Below are positions 47,330-59,432 of a DNA stretch of 64,000 nucleotides, one piece after another. This DNA comes from Silurus meridionalis. Lineage: Eukaryota > Chordata > Actinopteri > Siluriformes > Siluridae. Numbering within the stretch: position 1 is the first letter of the stretch; every line of letters begins with the position of its first letter. The translations under genes were made by a program, and so were the position numbers. The notes below the pieces were generated by a model. It saw nothing but the letters and a program-made list of their open reading frames with translations. It made no database searches and had not been told where the DNA came from. The DNA lies in NCBI RefSeq assembly GCF_014805685.1, contig NC_060900.1, forward strand, positions 2,530,601 to 2,594,600, read 5' to 3'.

Positions 47330-47990
47330 ATTAAGAAATCCTCAGCATGAATGACAGATATACACACTTTCCGAACATTCAGCTGAAATACTGAAAGCGG
47401 TGCTTATTGTAAAACTGTCCAAAGATGTTCTTCACTCGATGAAGATTTCTTTCTTGTGATCCAGTTCATCCCAATGCAGTTGAATAGGATTTAGGTGCGG
47501 TGACTGGGCAGGTCATTCCATGATTGATGAGACTCCAGATGACTGTTTGCTCTCTAAATAACACTTACAGAACTCAGACGTACGCTTCGGCTCTTTGTCT
47601 TGTATGGTGAAGTCTGTTCCAAAGAGCCGCAGTCCAGACGCAATTGAATAGTGGTGAATTATGGAATTGTTGCCATGCTGGTTCAGGATTCCTTTAACTT
47701 TCTGGAAAAACTACCCTGCTTCCAAACAACCCCAAACCCAAACTTCCACCTCCACGTGTGAGTGCGGGGGTAAAGCAGTCTGATCACATCTTCTCTCCAG
47801 TTTTCCGGCTTACACACGTTCTTCTGTTAGACTCGAAATTGTCACATTCGGAGTCCACAGAGAGTTCTTTCAGTCGATTAATCTCCAATTCTTTTTGCCT
47901 TTTATCTAGTTTTTATTATATAGACACAAAAAGAACGTGCACATGTCTCAAAAAAACCTAAAATGGGTGTTTTTAGATCTTTAAAAACAA
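47330..47990 (-). mobile_element. Tc1-like transposon remnant (second family)
   Basis: On + it reads AAACTGTCCAAAGATGTTCT, GTGATCCAGTTCATCCCAA, GGTGACTGGGCAGGTCATTC and GAATTGTTGCCATGCTGG, the reverse complement of a fish Tc1-like transposase gene in order. Frames are broken. Confidence 0.75.
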
Positions 47991-48234
47991 TGTTTAAGAT
48001 GAATGGACTAAAACAACAACCAAACAACCATATCTCATTAACTATCATGAGTCAAACCGCTGCTCAATCTAATCAGGAGATGAAAAAAAATACATTAATT
48101 GAATAACAGCTTTCTGTAATCGTCTTCAAGACAGATGACCTTTTTTAGTTTCTCAGGAACAAGACATGCTTTATGTATATATATATACTTCTGTATCAGC
48201 TTCAAGAAAGAAAATAAGGAGGTTGGAGAGAAAA

Positions 48235-48330
48235 CAATGCGAGAAGCTTTTTATTGTCATGTCAACCTTATATAGCTGACGGAGTACACAGTGAAATAAA
48301 ACAACGTTCCTCCAGATCCCAGATGCTACA
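48235..48330. mobile_element. Retroposon 3'-end-like fragment
   Basis: TTTTTATTGTCATGTCAACC with CACAGTGAAATAAAACAACG and TTCCTCCAG is a familiar dispersed fish retroposon end. Class is not certain. Confidence 0.5.
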
Positions 48331-48599
48331 TAAAACAACATAAAACCTGGTGTAAACAGTGCAAAGACAATACACAGAACACAAAATAGCTCCGCCTGTA
48401 AATGTGTTGTAGCGAGACAGTGAACATATTGTAAACAAAATGTTGTGCTAAAGAGCAAATAGCAGCAATCCAGGAAAGATGTGCAAAATCGGCAGTTTAT
48501 GGTAATGAAGTGATGTAATGTGAGTGGTACTGAAGTCATGGGTGTGCAAAGTGAGTACGAGTGTGTGTTGAGTCTGGGTTGTACAGATCAGTCACACAT

Positions 48600-48605
48600 T
48601 TGTGT

Positions 48606-48664
<59 letters not shown>
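48600..48664. repeat. (GT)n microsatellite
   Basis: About 30 GT units directly before the LINE fragment. Confidence 0.95.
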
Positions 48665-48669
48665 AGTTC

Positions 48670-48950
48670 ATACAAATGCTTGCCTACAAGGCCAAAAATG
48701 GACCAGCACCATCTTACCTCAGTGACCTCATCACATCTCGCACTGCACCACGCTGTCTGAGATCCTCCAGCACTGCTCGACTGGTACCACCTTCTCTCAG
48801 AATGAGAGGTAAGTACAATTCAAGGCTCTTCTCTGTTCTGGCACCGAGGTGGTGGAATGAACTTCCCCTAGATGTCCGTACAGCAGAGTCCCTGATTATC
48901 TTTAAGCGACGACTGAAGACCTACCTCTTCCTGAAATACCTAAATTAGCA
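48670..48950 (+). mobile_element. LINE ORF2 C-terminal remnant with an intact 90-codon frame
   Basis: Reads MLAYKAKNGPAPSYLSDLIT, RTAPRCLRSSSTARLVPPSL and WWNELPLDVRTAESLIIFKR, ending RRLKTYLFLKYLN. This is the same L2/Rex-type tail as at 28.5-29.1 kb and the best preserved copy here. The upstream reverse transcriptase is missing (5' truncation). Confidence 0.8.
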
Positions 48951-49000
48951 CTTTCCAAGTTTGTAGAATTCGAGTTATATTTATATTGAGTTTGTATTCT

Positions 49001-49303
49001 TGCGTATAACACATGTGGAACAAAAAAGTGAACTGAAAATATGTCATATTGTAGGTTCTTCAAAGTAGGCATCAAGAGAATGCCAAGAGTGTGCAAAGCA
49101 GTAATCTAAGCAAAAGGTGGCTACTTTGAAGAACCTAGAATATGACATATTTTCAGTTCACTTTTGTGTTATGTATATAATTCCACATGTGTTAATTCAT
49201 AGTTTTGATGCCTTTAGTGTGAATCTACAATTTTCATAGTCATGAAAATAAAGAAAACTCTTTGAATGAGAAGGTGTGTCCAAACTTTTGGTCTGTACTG
49301 TAA
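49001..49303 (+). mobile_element. Tc1-like deletion derivative (third family)
   Basis: Ends with GAGAAGGTGTGTCCAAACTT TTGGTCTGTACTG, the typical terminus. The middle codes for the transposase tail MPRVCKAVI-K-KGGYFEE in broken form. Sub-terminal repeats 49009-49068 and 49121-49192 are inverted to each other, so the left end has been joined to the right end with the transposase interior lost. Confidence 0.8.
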
Positions 49304-50329
49304 GTGATAGCAGGAACTAGCAAAAGCAACAAGCAAACTTATTATTTTAATTCACAATTTGAAATGATGTTGATGTTTATATATCATTAATGGAAGGAGT
49401 CTCCACTGTGAGTGTAACAGTGAATAGGGTTATTCCCTATACACTGACTGTTTATAGCTGCTAAAACGTAAGCGACAGCACGTTGATCAACACCATTATA
49501 TCAGAGGAAAAGTTACACAATGTTGCTCTTAATGTACTCACTGGCGAATTGCCTCTGTATAAGAGGACTTCAGGACGTCCTGATGTATCCACTGAGCTGC
49601 ATCTAATACCCTGTCATTGGTTTATTTCCTATAACAGCTCATCTACACTGACTGCATTTCTTTCCAGCGCTGTAATGGCAGCAGAAGCAGCTCTATCAGC
49701 TCCATGAGCTCATCAATCCAGATCTTCAGTGCACAGCAGAAGAATATAGATAGCGCCCTTTCATCTGAGAAAGAACATATGGTATGTTTTTTGGGTGGGG
49801 TGGATTTACAGAGAATTTTCCATCATGTACACCAGGCAGCTTTATTTTCAATCAAGATATAATCGCTTTCACCTGCCGAGTGGAGCTCGACCAAGAAGAA
49901 CATTCCACCACTAAATGCTTCTGACGCAGAAACATGATCATCCATCTCTCCCGGACGAGACAGTCGGGTCTGCTGACGTCTGGTTTGTTCCATTTTTCCT
50001 GGCTGCTCAAACCAAATTCCACTTTGCTTTCCTGTGACATGCTCATGCCTTCTTCTGAAGTCTGACTGATCTGACCTTTTGAACTTACAGCATCATGATG
50101 GCATCCTGTATTTGCTGCTTTGACATTTTGTACACATTTTTTTGCTTTGATAGCATTGACTTCAAATAAGTGCATACTATTATTTACACTATAAATGATT
50201 TACAATAATCTAGAATAAATACTAAATAAGATTAAGAATATAAATACTAATCTTTTAATCATAGTGCACCTAAATGTACCCTTATTTAAGGACACATACA
50301 GAACATTCGGACAAGTATCAAGGATTTTA
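49304..50329. other. Noncoding DNA with one unexplained open frame
   Basis: A 107-codon frame on - (50175-49852; EEGMSMSQESKVEFGLSSQE, CLVRERWMIMFLRQK) shows no known family and no clear splice or start signals. Nothing else was recognised. Confidence 0.35.
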
Positions 50330-50545
50330 TGCTAAATGTGAATGCATACTACATCATACATACTACATCATACTACTATGCATACTACATCATACTACTT
50401 TACCTACCGTATATTTAAGAACGTACTACATGCTAGGATTAAATGCATACTTTACCTACAGTATATACTAGTACATACTATGTTTGAATACATACTACAT
50501 CTAGTTGTATACTATGAATAAATGCATACTACTCATACTACAACT
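50330..50545. repeat. Degenerate CATACTACAT repeat
   Basis: Imperfect units of GCATACTACATCATAC type. They continue on the far side of a Tc1 remnant as the 40-bp array at 50946-51300. Confidence 0.8.
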
Positions 50546-50552
50546 AAATACA

Positions 50553-50945
50553 CTACATTGCCAAAAGTTTGTGGACACCTGGTCATAAGTACGGTAAGTG
50601 CTTTTTGAGCATTGCATTCCAAATGTAGTACCAATTTGCTCCTCTAATTCCCTCCACTCTTCTGGGCAGATGTTCCACTAGATTTTGGATTGTGGACGTT
50701 TGTGTTCATCAGCTAAAAGGGTGTTGTAGAGTCAGATACTGATGGAGGTGCAGTGAGGAGGCCTGAGGGACAGTCGGTGTTCCAATTCATTCCGAAGATG
50801 TTCAGTAGGGTTGAGATCAGAGCTCTATATCAGCACTCAAGATCTTCCTCTCCACACCAAGTAAACCATTTCTTCATGGAGCTCGTTTGTGCATAGGGGC
50901 ATTGCCATGCTGGAACATGATTGGGTTTCCAAGTTCAAATGAACA
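50553..50945 (-). mobile_element. Tc1/mariner-like remnant inside the CATACTACAT array
   Basis: Left end ACATTGCCAAAAGTTTGTGG with ACACCTGGTCAT. The interior shares GATGTTCCACTAGATTTTGG and GGTTGAGATCAGAGCTCTAT with the other copies; the right end is truncated. Confidence 0.75.
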
Positions 50946-51300
50946 GGTGAGCATAGTAATACTACATGCATACTACATCTACATTCAGGTGCATACTAAT
51001 AATACATGCATACTACATCTACATTCAGGCGCATACTAATACTACATGCATACTAAATCTGAATGTGCATGCATTCCAAATCTACATTCAGGTGCACACT
51101 AATACTACATGCATACTACATCTACATTCAGGCGCATACTAGTAGTACATGCATACTATATCTACATCCAGGTGCATACTTATATTACATGCATACTACA
51201 TCCTCATCCAGGTGAATACTAATACTACATACATACTACATCCACATTTATGTGCATACTAATATAATATGAATACTACATCCACATCCAGGTGCATGCT
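50946..51300. repeat. 40-bp minisatellite
   Basis: About eight to nine copies of a 40-bp unit, made of GCATACTACATCTACATTCA with GGT, then GCATACTAATACTACAT. Divergence rises to the right. Confidence 0.9.
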
Positions 51301-51793
51301 ATGCCATAATACATACTTTCCACTCTTCAGCCTAATTATTCTTGTAAAACCATTTACATTGTATATATTTATTTATATAAATCCAGTTGCATTCTCGATC
51401 ATCAGTTTAATTAAGAACCTTTATACTGTACTGTGTAAAGGGAGGGGGTTGTAATAAGAAGGATGGACACTAGAGGGCAGCATGGTTGCATTTTACTGCA
51501 GTAACATTTGTTCTCAGTATTTTCTGAAAATGTTTTCAGGTATTGAGCATGCTTTATGTTTCTATTTCATTTTGCATTCATATTTGGTCACTGTCGATTT
51601 GTGTGTTTGCAGATTGTGCCGAATTCCTTTAATGGTTTGCGGTGAAATATAGACGCCTGCGATTCCTTTCCCCCACTTGATTTTTTCTTCTGTGAGACCG
51701 AATCATGAGCCAAGTACGAATGCTCCGCATAACTTTTGTTGTTGTTGCAGAATTGCTCTGCTGTGCAAGTTCATCCAATATACACAGATTTGT

Positions 51794-51824
<31 letters not shown>

Positions 51825-52499
51825 CGAGTGTGTACTGCACTTCTTACTGCTAATGCAGATTCCAGGCAAGAGGACTAAAAGACACAACATACATAAATCA
51901 TTCATGAGCTTTAAATGTAAATGTGGTGCACATTTGCTTTGATACATGGAGTATTTGCATACAGGGCAATGTGGCTCTCATTTCAACTTCCTCAAACTGT
52001 CCAAGTCACTTGTGTGTAAAACGGTCCTGGAGTGAAAACGATGGTTCTGGGGGTCAGCTTGTGAAAATGTCTGGACTTGTCTGGATACACGTCCTTGTTT
52101 GTTCGAAAACAGTCTGCCTGAGAACCACAGAACGGTGGGGCGCGTCTTTGAGCACTTGTATATATGTGAAAGCAAACTTTTTGTTTTCTCTCTTGGGAAG
52201 GTGCTGAAAACGAAAACACAGAATGAAGGTTGTTACCGAAGAAATTACAGGTTCACTCACTGTTATAAACTTTTAACACTAGAGACTCCTTCCATAACCT
52301 TATTGTTGCTATGGAAACAGCAGGAGGAATAAAAAATAAAGAAAAACTTTCTTAATTGCTCGTTTTAGCTTCAAACAATGATGCGATCTTTACTCAAGTT
52401 TCATTCTTTTTTAAATAAATATATATATATATAAATACTTGGATGGTTTAAAAGATCCAGATGATTTCTATGTAGATATTTTCTACTCCCATTTTCTTC
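51301..52499. other. Noncoding DNA, nothing coding supported
   Basis: Contains a GT tract at 51790-51819 and overlapping short frames around 51920-52330 with no family motif. Confidence 0.5.
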
Positions 52500-53340
52500 C
52501 CAGTCATCTTTTGCCTAAATATTTTCTATCCAAATGTCTTCGATCCAGATGTCTCATTTCTTCACAGACATCTTTTACCAAGACATTTCCTACCCAGACA
52601 CTTTCCGCCTAGAAGTTTTCTTCCCAGACATCTTCTGCCAAGACATTTTCTACCCAGACACATTGTACCCAGAAATTTCTTCCCAGACTCCATTAACCCA
52701 GACATCTTCTCTCAAGTCATTTTTTAAGTTGCTTCTACCCAGATGTCTCCTACCAAGACATTTTCAACCCAGACACCTTCTATCCAGACGTCTTCTACCA
52801 AGACATTTTCAACCCATACACCTTCTACCAAGACATTTTCAACCCAGACACCTTCTATCCAGACGTCTTCTACCAAGATATTTTCAACCCAGACATCTTC
52901 TACAAAGACATTTTCAACCCAGACACCTTCTATCTAGACGTCTTCTACCAAGATATTTTCAACCCTGACGTCTTCTACCAAGACATTTTCAACCCAGACG
53001 TCTTCTACCAAGACATTTTCAACACAGACACCTTCTATCCAGACGTCTTCCACCAAGACATCTTCAACCCAGACACCTTCTATCCAGACGTCTTCCACCA
53101 AGACATCTTCAACACAGACACCTTCTATCCAGACGTCTTCCACCAAGACATCTTCAACCCAGACACCTTCTATCCAGACGTCTTCCACCAAGACATCTTC
53201 AACCCAGACACGTTCTATCCAGACGTCTTCTACCAAGACATTTTCTACCAGACATATTCTACCCAGAATCTTTCTACCCAGACTTCTTCTATTAATCCGT
53301 TTTCAGTTGCTTCTCCTCAGATGTCTCCTACCAACATGTT
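52500..53340. repeat. 15-bp minisatellite with 45-bp higher-order unit
   Basis: Built from CCAGACRTCTTCTAY-type 15-mers. In the core (52740-53240) three variants alternate as a 45-bp unit: CCAAGACATTTTCAA, CCCAGACACCTTCTA and TCCAGACGTCTTCTA. Because 15 is a multiple of 3, frames stay open on both strands; for instance the - strand reads VEDVWIEGVWVEDVL over about 100 codons. Weaker units continue to about 53580 and reappear at 53740-53840. No gene signals. Confidence 0.93.
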
Positions 53341-53599
53341 TTCTAGCCAGACACCTTATACCCAAACGTCTTATATTTAGACATTTTATAGGCAGACGTC
53401 TTCCACCCAGACACCTTTAACCCAGGCATGTTTCTTCACAGACATCTTCAACCAAGACATCTATCAAGCCATTTTCAGTTGCTTCTACTCAGATGTCTCC
53501 CACAAAACGGGTTCTACTCAGACATTTTCAGTTCAGACATGTTTTACTTTGACATCTTCTACCAAGACTGCTTCTATCAGACCACCTATGCAGATGTTT

Positions 53600-53740
53600 A
53601 ACATTAACATTTACATTTATGGCATACAGGTGAGCTATTGAAGGTTAAGGGCCCTGCTCAAGGGCCCAGGAGTAGGACTGTAGTAGTGCTGGGATTAAAA
53701 CTCCATGTCCAGCATCTGAACTACTGAGCTACCACTTTAT
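53600..53740 (-). mobile_element. SINE fragment, reversed, within the 15-bp repeat region
   Basis: ACATTTACATTTATGGCATA, GGTTAAGGGCCCTGCTCAAG and CTGAACTACTGAGCTACCAC are the family tail, core and A box in reverse. Repeat units of the neighbouring minisatellite flank it, so it inserted there. Confidence 0.8.
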
Positions 53741-53859
53741 ATGTCTTCCACCAGATGTTTTCAGCTGTTTTCTACCCAGACATCTTCTACCCAGATGTTT
53801 TCTACCCAAAAATCTTCTACCTAGACGTCTCCCAGCCAGAAGCCCACATTTAGTTGAGG

Positions 53860-54810
53860 AACCGAGCGATACATATGGACTTTAAAGGGTTAACATGTTC
53901 CACAACTCTTCATTCTTGCTCTCAGTTGTCTCAGCTGTCGTCATGCCAAATTCCTCATGAGTGAACCTTATTGGTCAATAAATTCCATTCTTGCTCTTAA
54001 TATGTTCCACTGCATATCTATGGAGACCAGTCGAGTTTCATACTTCAATATTCAGCGCTTACATTTAGCCTTCGGTGCCAAAGATTCAGAGTGGAAACTG
54101 AGCTCGCTTTCTACGCTTCCTACGTTTCTGATTCAACTGGCCTTCTTTTAGACCACAACACCCACCCACACACACACACACACACCCACACACACACTCA
54201 CCCACACACACACACAGTACACATATGCACTACATACACACCTCCCGGCCTCAAATTATATCTGGCACAGTCAATTCCACAGTGGCACCGCTACCATGTA
54301 GGGCAATATGAACCAAAACACAGCATTAAAGAGGACGAGTTCGCGAGACGAGGTTCAGCCTAAATGGAATTAGTGTCTTCTCATGAACTTGAACATAAAT
54401 CTTTTTTTCAAATGGAAGCCGTTTTCAAGCTGTCTGAAAGCTAATAGTAAATTTTCTGTGTTAAAGGCTTTTTGAGATGTATGTGGCTGTTTGCATTTTT
54501 TTATATGTGTATTATAAAGTAAACACCTTTTTATTCAAACTAATAAACTCTTGCTGAAGCTCATTATTTATTATTTTCCACTTATTACTGTTACCACTCA
54601 TTATTAAGAGTTTTATTCGTCTTACACCGCACCGTATTCTCAGCTGATGCGTATTTTATTTTATTTATGTTGTGGAAAGTCCATTAAATAAGTCCTGGCA
54701 GCTTTAAACAATCGTTCCCCTTCATTTCTCTATCTTTTAAGCACAATAAGACAAAGAAATTTCCTCAAAGTCAGGACTATCTTTGTGTTTCAAGCATACA
54801 ATACCATTGT
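53860..54810. other. Noncoding DNA with a CA-rich tract
   Basis: CA/CCA-rich tract at 54160-54232; no exon was recognised. Confidence 0.5.
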
Positions 54811-54814
54811 GCTT

Positions 54815-54890
54815 CTTAAAGTTTGTGGTAACAGTTTGGGAAAAGAAAAAGTCTGATGTTCCGATACGTTTGTTTATATAGCGTATATCA
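54815..54890 (-). mobile_element. Tc1-type right-end fragment
   Basis: GTTTGTGGTAACAGTTTGGG followed by GATGTTCCGATACGTTTG matches the right end of the 5499-5961 element. Confidence 0.6.
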
Positions 54891-55310
54891 GTGGCGGGGG
54901 TCAGGGCCAGTTAGTCTTCTCTGCTGGCCTAAACACCATCAGAGGCACTGACCTACATTTACAACCTAAATTCTAATATTTGTTTAATGAAATTGTATTA
55001 ATTTATTCCCGACAGTTTATTCTCTTCATTTCGTAGCGTTTCTCTCGGCTGCACTGCTTCAGTACGTGTATGTGGATGTTAAATTTTTTGTGCTGCCATG
55101 TCGATCTAATCTGCCCAGAGCCTTCAGAGTCAGTACTGCTGGACTTTTTACCAAAGTCTCCTTAATAAATATCTCTGTTTCTTTAACCAATCAGATTTCA
55201 TATTCTCCTCACAGGGCAGCTCGCAGGCCCAGAGTAGCTTCAGCATTTTTCCGTCCTCTGATTGGTTGGTCAGAAGGAAACTGTTACAGCCAAGTTTGAC
55301 TGGTAAACAC
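54891..55310. repeat. Probable dispersed repeat
   Basis: TTCTCTGCTGGCCTAAACAC and AGAGGCACTGACCTACATTT, and later GGCAGCTCGCAGGCCCAGAG with TCCTCTGATTGGTTGGTCAG, have the look of a dispersed fish element. No second copy lies in this window. Confidence 0.35.
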
Positions 55311-55745
55311 GTGTGTAGCTGCACACATTAATACATCTAGAGTTCGACTTTTTTACGCATACGGAGGAAGAGAAACTGATTTGGTCTTGGACATACTTAA
55401 TAATACATTTTGAAGAAACCCTAGACATGGTGAGGAGGTCGGCCAACCCTGAAGCTAGCTAGCGTGTCTCAGCCCGGGAAAGGGTTTGTTCTCCACTTCC
55501 AGACCAGTGAATACGAGCGGTACCACTGGATTACAGCCTCTGGGGGGCGCTGCACAGTATGAGTCTGCACCTCTGGTGAACATGTATTTTATTTACATGT
55601 TTATGTTTTTGTCATGTTATTAGACAAATATTGATTTTGAACTGCTCCAGGTCATGTAGGTGCACAGTTGTGGTTGTAGTGTAGAGGTTTGGAGTCTTAA
55701 CTGGGTTTCTTGCTTTAGTTAAAGGGTTTTAACCCTCCATATGTG

Positions 55746-55792
<47 letters not shown>

Positions 55793-57419
55793 CTGCCACG
55801 TGTTGTTATATTGCGTTTTTGTATTGTATTGATGGTTTCTATAATTGAGACATGATAGTGGTGGTATTAAGAGGTGGATTAAGTTGGGTATGTCCCCACT
55901 GAAGGCCCAGGTACCAAATGCACGGCCCATATATAATATATATATACTTGAGACTTGTCTCTCGACTGGAACTACCATATGAGGCATGATGGTTTAGTGT
56001 AAACTAGCTATTTTACAAAAAAAGATTATTTTACCATGATATACTATCAGTTGAAATGTATTGGGCAGCAGAAATATTTACAGCTAATATGAAGCTAATA
56101 TGTTTTAATCAATATTTAAATGTTACTCAAACTGACTCCAGTGCACTCCAACTCTTTCTCTTTCTCGGTTTAAATTATAAACAGCCGCACTTGACTGTCA
56201 TGGAATTTCTTGCATTGAAACAAGAAAAAGGTCACTAATTAGACGGCCTTCCAGACGAAAGTCAGTCTAGTGCATCGAAAAATGCACTAAATCATCTCAG
56301 GACGCAGGCAGGGGGGAACTGGGTCAGGGTTAAAAATATCGCTTAATATATACAAGCTCATGCATTCACTTTGACTCAGAAGTCCCCAGGGAGATCTCAA
56401 GGCCTCTCTGGCAGCGTTTCATTCCCCAAAAACCTCTCAGTTCGCCCATCATCAGCTATTTCAAGCATGTTGGAAATGCATGCTTCTGGCATCTCAGGAG
56501 GACCCAGTGGAACAAACTGCAGCCAAGTTCGACTTTTCGTGTTTTTTTTTCTCTCTGTTTGGATTATTACTGAGAGAAAACAACGTATTTTTTTACAGAG
56601 CTCAGCCTGGGCGACGCTCAGAGCCGAACGCGGAACCGTTATTGAAATTGACGTAAAGTCACGTCTCGTACAAAGTAGCGTATTTTATAGTTTCAATGTT
56701 TTATGGCGTGTAGTATACTTTAAAATAGGCACATAAACAGGGAGCAACTGCTTTAGTGTTTTTTTTTCTGTGACTCGTTTTCACGGGTGTCACTCAGCGT
56801 AGCTTTAAACGGGCAAAATCGATACCGTCACGTTAAAACTGAAACGCTTGTGCAAACTGCAAATTGCTGTATAAAAGAAATACAAACACTGCTGTAGGAA
56901 AACAAAATCTACTTCTCTGCTCCGTCCATCATTAAGCTTCATCACGCCATCCCTACAGTGTCCTGCTGCAAATGATTCACACTATAAACACACACCATGA
57001 CAACGTTAGAATTCGTTTCTCTTAATAAGTCCTGCATCAGAACTCAAGATTCTTCTCTTTATTGGCAAGAAGTTTGTGAAATAAACAGAGTGTTTAGTTT
57101 GATGGTCTTCATAAACCCATGAGGAAATGTTTTTTCAGGAGGAACTATAAAGAACGTCTGTAGGTCGCTTTGGAAAAAGGCGTCTGGCAAACGATGTGGA
57201 TGTAAATGAAATATTACAGCATTGTAAGCATTACTAACCTTCAGCGAGCAAGCTGGTGAAGAAAAACCTTCGGTAGGAACCCGAGGCACAGCTGGGAAAA
57301 CCCATCCTCACCTGGAGCTTCTTTTATATCAAATACGTCAAAATTTATGAATTAGGACATTTATAAGGAATACGACTTAATGCACCTTAGATAAAGCTGA
57401 ACGTTGTTCAAGTGATGCA
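55311..57419. other. Noncoding DNA
   Basis: TC tract 55748-55790 and otherwise mixed sequence. A short SINE/LINE-tail-like TCGCTTTGGAAAAAGGCGTC TGGCAAACGATG lies at 57166-57200. No gene was recognised. Confidence 0.5.
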
Positions 57420-57965
57420 GAAGGATCCAGGAGCCTAAAGACTTCCAAAATCAAGAGCTTGTAGACCTCACTATGAGAGACATTAAATTAACTTAAAAAC
57501 GGATCAGAAGCTTGAAGTTCAACTGCTTTAAAACCAAATCTTTAGAAGCAGGAGCTTGTGAATCCCAAGAAAATAATCAGGAGGTTGAAAATCTCAGGAA
57601 GAGAGAAAAAGCTTGTAGATCTCAAAAGAAGAGCATAAGCTTGAAGATTCCACAGAGGAGAGTAGGACCTTGAAGATCTCAGAATGAAAGCAGGGGCTAG
57701 AAGATGTCAGAAATTAATCCAGGAACTTAAAGATCTCAAGATAAAAGCAAAAGATGGTAGATCTCAGGATGAGAAGGGGAGCTTGCAGATCTCATTACAA
57801 GAGCAGGACTTTTTATACCTCGAGTTAAGAGCAGCTCAACTAATGAACTCCAAAACAGAACAGGAGCTTGAAGAGTGTGATCATAGACTTAAGCATCCAG
57901 ATCAGGAACTTTTTGAACTTGAGACCTCAATTGAGGTGAGAAAAGGAAGTGTGGCAGTGAACTAC
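57420..57965 (+). repeat. Degenerate ~30-bp repeat reading as coiled-coil-like sequence
   Basis: Roughly 15 imperfect units around GAGCAGGAGCTTGAAGATCT CAGAATGAGA. The last part is open for 96 codons (57684-57974) and reads KLIQELKDLKIKAKD and KTEQELEECDHRLKH. Earlier units contain stops. It could be a decayed repeat exon of a coiled-coil protein or a simple minisatellite. No family is assigned. Confidence 0.6.
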
Positions 57966-59377
57966 TTCCTCTAGCAGACAGGAGAAACTAAGAAGGTGTG
58001 TGATTTATGGCTCTTGCACGCTCTACATTCAGGCAGGAAACACTGAACATGACAAGCAACACGGTGAGGAACCACAGAGCTGCCGTACCTCAGGAACTTG
58101 CAGAAATCACAGAAAGTTCAATGGCTGTAAAACAGATGAATGGAACTTGTTCCAACATTTCCTGTTCTCAATACTGGGAATGTCATAGACACATAGATGT
58201 AGACTTAGATTTATACTTAATTAAAAGCAATACCACACACCACATCATTTAAGTTCAAATGACCCTCAGATATGAAGTTCGCTGGACAATGTAAGATCAT
58301 GTCCATCATGGTTATGTTTGTTCAAAAGTGTCTACTAGTTTATATATTTTGAAAGAGAACCAACTCTGTTGAAGACGTCTTTAAGTTGCCTCTGAGCGAC
58401 TTTTTTTGCACTACTGGCCTCATTTTTTTTAGTTCAAAAAGAGCTCCATTAAATTTCAGCAACATTGAGAACAACCAAGTTGAGTAAAAATATTGTTCCT
58501 CTCTGAAACTGAGATGTGCATCGAATCGCAGTCAGCTCTGAATATTTGCTTTTAGTTTATCTAGAATTATTTACTTTCATTTGATTTGAATACTAATGCT
58601 TCTTCTACTTTGTGACATGATACTGTCATTTTAATTGTAAAATGAAGAAACTGTTTTGAAAGATTGCTTTTCTACTAGTAATCTGTCCTTACGTTCCCTA
58701 TAAAACCTAACTGAAATCTAGCAGGATTGCCAGGTGCTCACTTGACTGGCCAACACTTCGTAAGTAAAGTTACTAAGCAACACACTTCATCTAAATTAAA
58801 GACAAGCTACGTGCCGAATAACCGGGATTCCACATGCATACAAAATGATTAATTACACTAAATCTAGTATTAATACTATTGAGGGATGGATAAAGCTTCT
58901 CAGAAGAAGTCAGTGTGTGTGAGCCGCTTGGCTGACCTGGACAAGGCGGTGTTCAGGTGTTTGGGGTTCGGTAAATGAGCTCTGAAATGTGATCCCGTAG
59001 ATCCAGCAGGCAATCCCAGTCTGACCCCCATGCGCTTGCCAACACCAACACTTTCAGGTTGTAAGAGCGTTATTACAGTTATTATATTGGGGGTTTTGGC
59101 GAGGCCTAACGGCCCTGAACGGACACTCCTAAATGAATTTTCTAAAAGGATTTTATTTCTACACTTTTTTCTTTTACTCTCTCTCTCTCTCTTGTCTTTC
59201 ATTCTCTTTCTTTCTTCATTTTAGTATTTTCCGTTCACAAGAAGTGCTCCTAATCGGCGTGAGATCGGAGCGACTGAGACGTTTATGCGATTGCTTCAAA
59301 GCCAGCGGGTTTGGCAACGAATTCTCGGCCACTGAATAACGTGATTGATTGGAGCCACGGTCCACAATGGAACACTT

Positions 59378-59432
<55 letters not shown>

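Noticed and set aside
52534..53236. 144-codon plus-strand and 100-codon minus-strand frames
   Set aside because: Both arise from the same 15-bp unit, whose length is a multiple of three; no start context or splice sites.
58900..59130. Possible exon around VSRLADLDKAVFRCLGFGK
   Set aside because: Followed by an in-frame stop, no convincing splice sites and no family match.
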